Below are positions 1 through 6,047 of a DNA stretch of 16,000 bases, one piece after another. The DNA is from Ruminococcus sp. CAG:488 (GTDB taxonomy: Bacteria; Bacillota; Clostridia; Oscillospirales; Acutalibacteraceae). Where the stretch lies: contig HF999605.1 of the NCBI GenBank assembly GCA_000434055.1, positions 1-16,000 of the forward strand, in the 5' to 3' direction. How positions within the stretch are numbered: the first letter of the stretch is position 1; every line of letters starts with the position of its first letter. Under the pieces are notes generated by a model. The model was given only the letters and a program-made list of their open reading frames with translations, had not been told where the DNA came from and did not search any database. The position numbers and the translations under genes were made by a program.

Positions 1-21
1 CTCCCCTTGCAACAAGGGGAG
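1..21. terminator. Perfect hairpin at window edge, terminator or repeat end
   Basis: Positions 1-9 and 13-21 form a perfect 9-bp stem with a CAA loop. No run of T follows on the plus strand (it continues GCTTGG), so it may be the end of a gene outside the window or one arm of a dispersed intergenic repeat. Which of these cannot be decided from the visible sequence. Confidence 0.4.
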
Positions 22-88
22 GCTTGGATAATTTTTGCTGACTTTATAATTGGATTATGGGATTTACATTCTGTTTCAGCACCTTGAA

Positions 89-268
89 AAGTCTGATGAA
101 ATATTGCTTTCCGTGCAAAAACTTCGTGGCCGCCCTCTTGAGGGTAGCGAAGCGGCGCGACGGTAGCGAATGAACGTCCGGTGGACGTTCAGAGCCGGAG
201 CGTGGCCGAGCCGCAGCGAGAAGTGTGCACGACGAAGTCGTGACGGAGGGAGTTTAAGTCTGATGAAA
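89..268. repeat. 13-bp direct repeats flanking a GC-rich insert
   Basis: AAGTCTGATGAAA occurs exactly at 89-101 and again at 256-268. The 154 bp between them (102-255) are mostly much richer in G+C than the flanks. This looks like a target-site duplication around a small non-coding insertion. However, no obvious terminal inverted repeats are present, and 13 bp is long for a duplication, so the second copy may instead be internal to a composite repeat. Confidence 0.5.
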
Positions 269-310
269 CCTCATTCCCTCAGTCAGCTTCCCCATAGGAG
301 GAACCCACGC
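110..310. repeat. GC-rich hairpin-rich intergenic repeat (REP/MITE-like)
   Basis: The stretch contains nested short hairpins: CCCTC/GAGGG at 133-144, TGAACGTCC/GGACGTTCA (9 bp, loop GGT) at 171-191, and CACGAC/GTCGTG (6 bp, loop GAA) at 228-242. It ends in modules reading GACGGAGGGAGTTT and TTCCCTCAGTCAGCTTCCCC. From general knowledge, modules like these recur as dispersed intergenic repeats in Ruminococcaceae and Oscillospiraceae genomes. No reading frame with an SD site is seen. Positions 310-350 hold nothing recognisable. Confidence 0.6.
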
Positions 311-350
311 TCAATTGTTTTTTCCGATTTATTAACCTAATACCAAAACC

Positions 351-382
351 AAACGCTCCCTTACATATGCAAGAGAGCGTTA
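351..382 (-). terminator. Terminator of the 401-1345 gene (possibly bidirectional)
   Basis: Read on the minus strand, AACGCTCTCTT (381-371) pairs with AAGGGAGCGTT (362-352) in an 11-bp stem with one G-U pair and an 8-nt loop, followed by TGGTTTTGG. It lies just past the stop codon of the minus-strand gene. On the plus strand the same hairpin is followed by TTAATTTTATA. Confidence 0.65.
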
Positions 383-400
383 ATTTTATATTCCGTTAGA

Positions 401-1345
401 TTACCAAACAATGTTTGTGAATGTTTCCGTGCTGACGATATCCTTGACGGAAACGCTGCCGAAAATTTTGATATCTGCCTGGATATCTGCGGCGGCAGAG
501 AACTCGGCGGCAACGAGCTTGCCGGTCTTTGAATCGACCTTTGCATAAACATAACCGTCGTGATAGTTCATGTTGATGGACTTGATGCCCGGAACCATTT
601 TGCCTGCTTCCGCAGCGTCAATAACAGACATTACTCTGCCGTAGCTACTCTTTTCACCCTTGGCAGGATTCTGCTCTTTGCCGAGCGTAAGTCTGATTTC
701 ATAATACTGACCGCTTGTTTTGATTGTTGCATTTACAACATCCTGCTCTCTGAGCTTGCTTGACCATTCAAAACCTGCTGCAGGGAAATCGTCCTTGATA
801 TTGTCGCTGCCTTTTTTCATTGTTGTATTTTTGTTTACGGCAACAAGCTTGATAAGGCTCGGAGAAATACCGTCTGTACTTCCTTTAACCTCTCTTACCA
901 TCTTCTTGTTGTAGCCAACCTTTGCCGCCTTTGCCTTGTTGAGAGCGGTATTGCAATAGTTGATTATTTCAGCCTTACTCATTTTTTTGTTTCCGCTCGG
1001 CTTTGAAGCTGTCTGATTGTTTGATGAGCTTGCACCTGTCTGTGACGAGACTGATCCTGCGTCGCCTGACTGAGCGCTGTCGGGCTGAGCGGCATCGGTC
1101 TGATTTGTACCTGCCGCATCGGTTACGGCGTCACCGTTTGCACCGCTGTCTATGATAGGCGAATCTGTCGGTATACTGTCTGTGCCGTAAGAAGCACCGC
1201 CCTGCTGAACCTGTGATGAGGTCGCCGTGGCTTTAATTGTGTCTGCGACCTTATTGGTCGAAATAACTGCCGATATGCAAATGCCTGCAACGCAGAGAAC
1301 CGCAGTTGCCGATTTGATAAGCTGTTTGCCGGTTTCGTTGTTCAT
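401..1345 (-). CDS. Membrane-anchored or secreted protein of unknown function
   Basis: The protein has 314 residues. The ATG at 1345 is preferred because AGGAGGG lies just upstream on the minus strand; a longer frame reaching 1405 would run through the promoter. Residues 9-31 are hydrophobic (signal anchor or uncleaved signal peptide). Residues about 40-121 form a low-complexity linker rich in Ser, Gly, Asp, Ala and Gln. A folded C-terminal domain (about 122-314) starts with a Lys-rich helix, contains a YYEIRL strand near 215, and ends in strand-like segments and the terminal residues NIVW. I do not recognise the family. The architecture fits an exported domain held away from the membrane by a flexible tether. 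It has its own promoter and terminator, so it is probably monocistronic although it follows the lipase gene on the same strand. Confidence 0.8.
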   Translation of the reverse strand: MNNETGKQLIKSATAVLCVAGICISAVISTNKVADTIKATATSSQVQQGGASYGTDSIPTDSPIIDSGANGDAVTDAAGTNQTDAAQPDSAQSGDAGSVSSQTGASSSNNQTASKPSGNKKMSKAEIINYCNTALNKAKAAKVGYNKKMVREVKGSTDGISPSLIKLVAVNKNTTMKKGSDNIKDDFPAAGFEWSSKLREQDVVNATIKTSGQYYEIRLTLGKEQNPAKGEKSSYGRVMSVIDAAEAGKMVPGIKSINMNYHDGYVYAKVDSKTGKLVAAEFSAAADIQADIKIFGSVSVKDIVSTETFTNIVW

Positions 1346-1376
1346 GGTAGTACCCTCCTGTATTTTTGGTATTTTA

Positions 1377-1405
1377 ATAATATAATTATTTTGCGCTTTT
1401 GTCAA
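1377..1405 (-). promoter_or_regulatory. SigA-type promoter for the 401-1345 gene
   Basis: On the minus strand there is TTGACA (1405-1400), a 17-bp spacer and TATTAT (1382-1377). It sits between the stop of the upstream lipase gene (1418) and the SD site. This supports the ATG at 1345 over any longer start. Confidence 0.8.
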
Positions 1406-1417
1406 TCCCCTCTGATA

Positions 1418-2533
1418 TTAAAGAGAATTGATCATAGAGAGAAGCTCGACCCAAAACAGCCTGCCGTTAAAGTTTTCTCTTTGTGCACCTTGAAGTGTTG
1501 TGTGATCGCCCTTGATAATTTCCATCACGTTCCAAACGCCGGTTTTAATGCTTGAGCTGTCATATTGAACAGACGGTGCTCCGATGGGAGCAAGAGCCGA
1601 ATATGTATTTACAAGGCCGTCATTTGCTTGCCATCTTTCGTCAATTACATATCCGCCCGGAGTTGTGCCCGTGAAGGAGCAAAGGATTTTTGCTGTCTGA
1701 GTATATTGAGAAGCTATAAGCTTGCTGTCGGGGAGGCAGTTGCCGTCCTCGTCACGGTATGTTCCGTCACAGGCGTACGAAAAATAGTAAATGCAGGAAA
1801 CTGTTGATATTCGCTTGTTGAGAGCCATTGCATTGTCAATCATCATATCGTAAAGTGCGTTGTCCGAAAATTTGGGAATGATTGCTGCGGCGGAGTTGAA
1901 GCCGTTCACGATTGCCGCTGCCGCATTGTGACTGACGCAGTAAGCCGTTGTTCCGTTGTGAGGGGAGGAAAGAGTTACAATGCTGTATATCCAGCTCGAT
2001 TTACCTCCCGTGAAGAGCGGTGAAACGTCGGAGCTTGTTTTTTCACCTTCGTCACCGTTTGCCATAAGCTCCGCCAACATTCTTACGGTTGCTCCTCCGA
2101 AGGAATGACCGAAAAGATTTACTTTTTTCTCTGCGCTCCAATCGTTGATGAGACGGCATTCGGAATAATCTTTGCCGAAGCGGGCGTGACCGCATTTTTT
2201 GCTGTGAGCTTCGCCGTAATCGGTGACGGTGCCCATGAGCTGGGCATAAAGCTCACATGCTCTGTCCCATGCACTGCCGGCAGGAGCAACCGTCGCGGCA
2301 TGACAATCAAAGCCGCGGGCATTGAGGTATTCCATGAGGTCACCGTTTCTGACTCCCCAGTACGGGAAAAGCTTGTAAACATCGTCGTATTCTCCCCAGC
2401 CGGAAAAGCCGTGAACAAAAACATTTGTATATTCCGTGTTGAAGCTTTCCTTATTGACATCGGCATGGGGAATATTAAGCATCGGAAAAAGAAACATTAT
2501 TATTGAAATAAAAAGAGAAATAATTTTTGTCAT
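1418..2533 (-). CDS. Secreted lipase, family I.5-like zinc type, short form
   Basis: This 371-residue protein would hydrolyse ester bonds of lipids outside the cell. ATG at 2533 has the SD AAAGGAA 7 nt upstream. An N-terminal hydrophobic segment (about 3-23) looks like a signal peptide. Visible motifs match Geobacillus/staphylococcal-type lipases: oxyanion-hole HGFSGWG (41-47), nucleophile GHSFGG with Ser144, Asp305 in ANDGLVN, and His344 in KGDH. The zinc-site pattern is also present: Asp90 in WDRACELYAQL, His110 and His116 in EAHSKKCGHARFG, and Asp229 in ALYD. Compared with the neighbouring lipase at 3154-4443, about 42 residues are missing between the NGTT motif (193-196) and Asp229, the region of the lid helices. 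The calcium ligands that follow the catalytic His in Geobacillus lipases also appear absent. Family assignment is confident; substrate is unknown. Confidence 0.9.
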   Translation of the reverse strand: MTKIISLFISIIMFLFPMLNIPHADVNKESFNTEYTNVFVHGFSGWGEYDDVYKLFPYWGVRNGDLMEYLNARGFDCHAATVAPAGSAWDRACELYAQLMGTVTDYGEAHSKKCGHARFGKDYSECRLINDWSAEKKVNLFGHSFGGATVRMLAELMANGDEGEKTSSDVSPLFTGGKSSWIYSIVTLSSPHNGTTAYCVSHNAAAAIVNGFNSAAAIIPKFSDNALYDMMIDNAMALNKRISTVSCIYYFSYACDGTYRDEDGNCLPDSKLIASQYTQTAKILCSFTGTTPGGYVIDERWQANDGLVNTYSALAPIGAPSVQYDSSSIKTGVWNVMEIIKGDHTTLQGAQRENFNGRLFWVELLSMINSL

Positions 2534-2556
2534 ACAGGACTTCCTTTCAAAAAAAC

Positions 2557-2585
2557 TTGCATTTTATTTAAGTATATATTATTAT
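2557..2585 (+). promoter_or_regulatory. Possible promoter for the PPC-domain gene
   Basis: TTGCAT (2557-2562), a 17-bp spacer and TATTAT (2580-2585) face the plus-strand gene at 2644. The -35 box is poor (3 of 6). It overlaps the divergent lipase promoter, so the two could compete for polymerase. Confidence 0.4.
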
Positions 2586-2604
2586 TTATTTAAGAAATTG
2601 TCAA
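2576..2604 (-). promoter_or_regulatory. Promoter of the minus-strand lipase
   Basis: On the minus strand there is TTGACA (2604-2599), a 17-bp spacer and TAATAT (2581-2576). The start codon is about 43 nt downstream of the -10 box. The -35 matches consensus fully and the -10 matches 4 of 6. Confidence 0.6.
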
Positions 2605-2643
2605 TCTTCAAATGACGAAATTTGTCCGGAAAGGGCGGTTATT

Positions 2644-3063
2644 ATGCATTACAGAAAAAACGGTGATACTATAAGTGTAAGACTGAGCATCGGCGAGGAT
2701 ATCATAAAGTCCTTGCTTGAGCTTTGCGAAAAAGAGAAGATAGAATTTGCTCAGGTAAACGGCATCGGAGCGGTCAGCCGTGCGACTGTCGGTTTCTACG
2801 ATGTCAAAAAGGGTGAATATATGCCGAAAACTTTTGACGAACCGATGGAGATCATTTCGCTGCTCGGAAACATGACAAGGAAAGACGGCAAGCCGTATTT
2901 ACATCTGCATGCCGCTTTCTCGGGAGAGGACTGCAACGTTGTAGGCGGACATCTCAACGAGGCAATTATCGGAGTTACGGCGGAGATTTTTGTCAATATT
3001 ATCGACGGCAAAATGAACCGTCGGGTTCATCCTGTTACGGGTATAAATATTTTTGACATTTAA
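2644..3063 (+). CDS. PPC/DUF296 domain protein
   Basis: This 139-residue protein consists entirely of one PPC (plants and prokaryotes conserved, DUF296) domain. Typical marks are the NGIGAVSRATVGFYD segment (39-53), LHLHAAF (86-92) and GGHL (101-104). In bacterial homologues the conserved histidines cluster and the protein forms trimers; plant versions are fused to AT-hooks. No AT-hook, signal peptide or membrane segment is present, so it should be cytoplasmic. The biochemical role of stand-alone bacterial PPC proteins is not settled and I do not assign one. The ATG has GGAAAGGG 8 nt upstream. It lies between two divergently oriented lipase paralogues, which hints at a link but does not prove one. 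Confidence 0.88.
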   Translation: MHYRKNGDTISVRLSIGEDIIKSLLELCEKEKIEFAQVNGIGAVSRATVGFYDVKKGEYMPKTFDEPMEIISLLGNMTRKDGKPYLHLHAAFSGEDCNVVGGHLNEAIIGVTAEIFVNIIDGKMNRRVHPVTGINIFDI

Positions 3064-3099
3064 GAAAAACATATAAACGGTTTTAACGCGGTTTTTCTT
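3062..3099. repeat. 9-bp inverted repeat reaching into a promoter
   Basis: AAGAAAAAC (3062-3070) and GTTTTTCTT (3091-3099) are perfect inverted copies around a 20-nt loop. The first arm covers the stop codon end of the PPC gene and the second touches the -35 box of the following lipase. It could be a weak AT-rich terminator or an operator. Confidence 0.35.
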
Positions 3100-3126
3100 G
3101 ACAAAACGACAAAAATATCATATTAT
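3098..3126 (+). promoter_or_regulatory. SigA-type promoter for the plus-strand lipase
   Basis: TTGACA (3098-3103), a 17-bp spacer and TATTAT (3121-3126). Transcription would start near 3133, leaving a leader of about 20 nt before the SD and start codon of the lipase. Confidence 0.85.
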
Positions 3127-3153
3127 TAAATTAAAAATAAAAGAGGGCGTGGT

Positions 3154-4443
3154 GTGTCTATGTTTAAGTCTTTAGTTGCTGCTTGGGTTGCATTGGTCAT
3201 GGCATTTGTAAGCTTTGTTCCGGGCTTTGTTGTGCCGGAGGATAAATCCGGCGAGACGGACAAAAGCTACCCTTATATTTTTGTTCACGGATTTCTCGGC
3301 TGGGGCGAGGACGAGGGCATAAATCAGGACTTTTCCTATTGGGGCGCGACCTCATGCTATCTTATGCAGAAGCTCAGAGAAAACGGCATTGAATGTCGAG
3401 ATGCTTCTGTAGGTCCCTTCTCAAGTAACTGGGACAGGGCGTGCGAGCTTTTTGCACAGTTGACCGGCACACGTGTTGACTATGGCGAGGCTCATTCAAA
3501 GAGACACAATCATCTTCGCTATGGCAGAACTTACACAGAGCCGATTGTTAAAAACTGGGGCGAGAAGGATGAAAATGACCTTATGAATAAGGTGAATCTT
3601 ATCGGACATTCCTTCGGCGGAAATACAATCAGACTTTTGCAGGGTCTTCTTTCAAAAGGTGATCCGGACGAGATTGCAGCCACTGATCCCAATGATATTT
3701 CTCCGCTCTTTACAGGCGGTAAAGCAAATTGGGTGAATTCCGTTACCACAATCTGCACTCCGAACAACGGAACAACGCTTGCTTATATAGCCGATGACCT
3801 TAACCTTATCGAAATAGGCGAAATAGCTTTGTTCCTATATGCTGCCGTTCTGGGACGTTCGCCGCTCAACGGATATGTTGATTTTCATCTGGAGCAGTTC
3901 GGACTGACGTTTGTTCCCGGAGAGAAGACAACGGTCAACCATGTTTATAAAGCGCTGCATACAATACTGCAGCAGAAGTATGATAACGTTGCGTTTGACC
4001 TTTCATGTGAAGGCGCAAAAGCACTTAACGACAGGATTTCTCTTGATGATAATGTCTATTATTATTCCTATGCGTTCAGAACTACTGTGGACAGCCCTAT
4101 AACCGGTAAGGCGCAAATCGCTTTGCCGAGTACGCTGTTTATTCTTCGTGCATATTCAGAGATGATGGGCGTATATTCCTCAAATCCCGATGCGCCGTTC
4201 CCGATTGACGAATCGTGGAAGCCCAATGACGGACTCGTTAACGTTGTTGCGGCTAAATATCCGTTCGGTGATGCTCATACGGATTACGACCCGAATAATA
4301 TCAAGACAGGAATATGGAACGTTATGCCGGTCAGCACGGGTGACCACGGCAATGCGATAGGAATAGGCGTTGACGAAGAATCACTGCTCAAATATTATAT
4401 GGACATGATAGCTATGATTGAAAATCAACCGATTACGGATTGA
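3154..4443 (+). CDS. Secreted lipase, family I.5-like zinc type, long form
   Basis: This 429-residue extracellular lipase is a paralogue of the protein at 1418-2533. The GTG start is chosen because AGAGGG (3142-3147) lies 6 nt upstream; the ATG two codons later would be 12 nt away. Residues about 5-27 form a hydrophobic export signal. Motifs seen are HGFLGWG (45-51), nucleophile Ser153 in GHSFGG, Asp359 in PNDGLVN and His398 in TGDH. Zinc-ligand candidates are Asp94 in WDRACELFAQL, His114 and His120 in EAHSKRHNHLRYGRTY, and Asp282 in AFDLS. The lid region between NNGTT (204-208) and Asp282 is full length, as in Geobacillus lipases. A candidate calcium-ligand segment with Asp407/Glu408 follows the catalytic His. 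It has its own promoter and a strong downstream hairpin, so it is probably transcribed alone. Confidence 0.92.
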   Translation: MSMFKSLVAAWVALVMAFVSFVPGFVVPEDKSGETDKSYPYIFVHGFLGWGEDEGINQDFSYWGATSCYLMQKLRENGIECRDASVGPFSSNWDRACELFAQLTGTRVDYGEAHSKRHNHLRYGRTYTEPIVKNWGEKDENDLMNKVNLIGHSFGGNTIRLLQGLLSKGDPDEIAATDPNDISPLFTGGKANWVNSVTTICTPNNGTTLAYIADDLNLIEIGEIALFLYAAVLGRSPLNGYVDFHLEQFGLTFVPGEKTTVNHVYKALHTILQQKYDNVAFDLSCEGAKALNDRISLDDNVYYYSYAFRTTVDSPITGKAQIALPSTLFILRAYSEMMGVYSSNPDAPFPIDESWKPNDGLVNVVAAKYPFGDAHTDYDPNNIKTGIWNVMPVSTGDHGNAIGIGVDEESLLKYYMDMIAMIENQPITD

Positions 4444-4444
4444 T

Positions 4445-4460
4445 AATGATTTTAATCATT
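4445..4460 (+). repeat. Short AT-rich hairpin after the lipase stop
   Basis: AATGATT (4445-4451) and AATCATT (4454-4460) form a 7-bp inverted repeat directly after the TGA, followed by TTGTAC. It is too AT-rich and lacks a T run, so it is more likely an mRNA 3'-end feature than a terminator. Confidence 0.35.
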
Positions 4461-4489
4461 TTGTACATATTGATTTTAAAAACTGAATA

Positions 4490-4531
4490 AAAAAGCACCT
4501 TCGGGATAAATTAAAACCGGAGGTGCTTTTT
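4490..4531 (+). terminator. Strong terminator hairpin containing the spoIVB SD
   Basis: Positions 4490-4504 pair with 4517-4531 in a 15-bp stem (one T-G pair) around a 12-nt loop. The 3' arm ends in TTTTT, giving a textbook terminator for the lipase; the 5' arm starts with AAAAA, so it would also work on the minus strand. The 3' arm contains GGAGGTG (4519-4525), the SD of spoIVB, whose TTG start follows at 4534. A transcript from upstream would therefore hide this SD. Confidence 0.85.
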
Positions 4532-4533
4532 AA

Positions 4534-5748
4534 TTGAAGCAGTGTGTTCGGATAATCAGTATGATCTGTTTTTTCGTTACGGGCGTTATTATGATGCTCG
4601 TTATTGTGGGGTATGTCCGTATCCCGGACGAAATGACGATTGGCGAATATGATGAAATGAATGTCGGAAAAACATACGTCTGTCAAGCTCTTGTGAACCA
4701 TGCGGCAGAGGATGCTTCTCCCGTCGAAACCGAATACATGACCTCCGTTAAGCTCTTTAATGTTTTTCCCATTAAATCCGCAAAGGTTAAGGTCTCACGC
4801 CGAAAATACGTTGTCCCCGGAGGAAACGCTTTCGGAATTCGCCTGTATACAAAAGGCGTAATGGTTATCCGTATTGACGCAGTAACAACTGCGTCGGGTA
4901 ACGTCAGCCCGGGCAAGTCGGCAGGGCTTAAAGAGGGAGACATGATAATCTCCGTTGACGGTGTTGAAGTCTATCGAAACCGTGAGCTTTCGGCAATATT
5001 TGCATCAAGTAACGGCAAAACTCTAAAGCTGAAAATCGAGCGGGAAGCCAAGACGAGAGAGATTGAATTCACTCCCGTTCTTTGTTCGGAGGACTCAACC
5101 TACAAGGGCGGTCTTTGGATAAGAGACAGCACCGCGGGGATCGGTACGGTTACCTGGTATGACAGAACAAACGGAATTTTTGCGGGTCTCGGTCACGCCG
5201 TGTGTGATACGGATACGGGAGAAATAATGCCCCTTTCGGGCGGAGATGCGGTCGAAGCTCAGATAAAGGGGTGCTATAAGGGCACAAGCGGCAGCGCCGG
5301 CGAGCTGTGCGGAGTTTTCTCCGCCGGCACCATAGGAAGCCTTTATATTAACGGCGAAACAGGTGTTTACGGAATAATGGATTCCTTTGACGAAAGCAGT
5401 CGGGTCGTTCCGGTCGCTCTTCGTCAAGAGGTGAAAACCGGTGCTGCCCAAATCATATGTACTGTGGACGACAGCGGCTCGGATTATTACGATATTGAGA
5501 TTGAAAAGATTTTTGACAGCAAGGATAACCGGCGAAATCTTGTTCTGCGTGTTACCGATCCAGAGCTGCTTGAAAAAACCGGCGGCATAGTCCAGGGAAT
5601 GAGCGGCAGTCCGATCATTCAAAACGGGATGCTGGTCGGAGCGGTCACACATGTCTTTGTTGATGACCCTGCCGAGGGCTACGGAATTTTTGCGCAGGAT
5701 ATGACCGATACCGCCGAGGGAGTGGAGGAGTATCTCAAGGTCTCGTAA
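4534..5748 (+). CDS. spoIVB: SpoIVB, sporulation signalling serine peptidase
   Basis: This 404-residue protein is the PDZ-containing S55-family protease which, in Bacillus, is secreted by the forespore and triggers pro-sigma-K processing. Residues about 8-28 form the N-terminal membrane segment. A PDZ domain covers about 100-180 (SAGLKEGDMIISVDGVEV). The peptidase domain has His221 in GLGHAV, Asp342 in VTDPELL and Ser357 in GIVQGMSGSP. The Asp-Ser distance of 15 matches the Bacillus subtilis triad as I recall it. The TTG start at 4534 is supported by GGAGGTG 8 nt upstream; the next in-frame ATG (4561) has no good SD. The gene directly precedes spo0A, a conserved order in Bacilli and Clostridia. 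Upstream of it, the recN gene found in Bacillus is replaced by a lipase. Confidence 0.95.
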   Translation: MKQCVRIISMICFFVTGVIMMLVIVGYVRIPDEMTIGEYDEMNVGKTYVCQALVNHAAEDASPVETEYMTSVKLFNVFPIKSAKVKVSRRKYVVPGGNAFGIRLYTKGVMVIRIDAVTTASGNVSPGKSAGLKEGDMIISVDGVEVYRNRELSAIFASSNGKTLKLKIEREAKTREIEFTPVLCSEDSTYKGGLWIRDSTAGIGTVTWYDRTNGIFAGLGHAVCDTDTGEIMPLSGGDAVEAQIKGCYKGTSGSAGELCGVFSAGTIGSLYINGETGVYGIMDSFDESSRVVPVALRQEVKTGAAQIICTVDDSGSDYYDIEIEKIFDSKDNRRNLVLRVTDPELLEKTGGIVQGMSGSPIIQNGMLVGAVTHVFVDDPAEGYGIFAQDMTDTAEGVEEYLKVS

Positions 5749-5857
5749 AATAATATACGGGCATATATAAATAACGGATAAAATGCTTCAAATAACATCA
5801 AACTCCGATTTTCTCGGACGCAAAATGCAAATATGGTGCAAAAATCGGTTAAACAAA

Positions 5858-5903
5858 AAGCGCTCTCTTTCTTGCAAAAGCACTTGAGAGAGCGTTTATT
5901 TTT
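5858..5903 (+). terminator. Terminator of spoIVB
   Basis: CGCTCTCT (5861-5868) pairs with AGAGAGCG (5887-5894). Outer A-T and G-T pairs extend the stem, an inner TGC/GCA pairing sits around AAAA, and TTTATTTTTC follows. Between the stop codon and this hairpin (5749-5857), CCGATTTT (5805-5812) can pair either with nearby TCGGA (5814-5818) or with AAAATCGG (5841-5848). No gene is seen there. Confidence 0.75.
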
Positions 5904-5972
5904 CATTCTTCAACAACATTTTTATAGTTTTTTCACAAGGCATAATTGTCTTAAAAAATTTTTTGGTAAAAA

Positions 5973-6002
5973 ATGGCAAATAACTATTGACATAAATGCC
6001 AT
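5973..6002. repeat. Inverted repeat around the spo0A -35 box
   Basis: ATGGCA (5973-5978) and TGCCAT (5997-6002) are inverted copies on either side of the spo0A -35 hexamer, a layout typical of operator half-sites. A related AAAATGGT follows at 6003-6010. No Spo0A box (TGTCGAA) was found here. Confidence 0.35.
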
Positions 6003-6015
6003 AAAATGGTAGTAT
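5987..6015 (+). promoter_or_regulatory. SigA-type promoter for spo0A
   Basis: TTGACA (5987-5992), a 17-bp spacer and TAGTAT (6010-6015), with the SD GGAGGTG at 6035-6041. Bacillus spo0A also has a SigH promoter; I could not recognise a SigH site here. Confidence 0.65.
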
Positions 6016-6047
6016 ATCGGTGAAACGAAATCACGGAGGTGCGTTTT

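Noticed and set aside
1..400. CRISPR array or insertion sequence in the repeat-rich left edge
   Set aside because: There are no regularly spaced repeats, no transposase frame and no terminal inverted repeats; only short hairpins and one 13-bp direct repeat pair.
2105..2506. 133-codon plus-strand frame
   Set aside because: It is antisense to the minus-strand lipase, whose catalytic and zinc motifs are clear.
5095..5652. 185-codon minus-strand frame
   Set aside because: It is fully antisense to the SpoIVB peptidase domain, with no domain or start signal.
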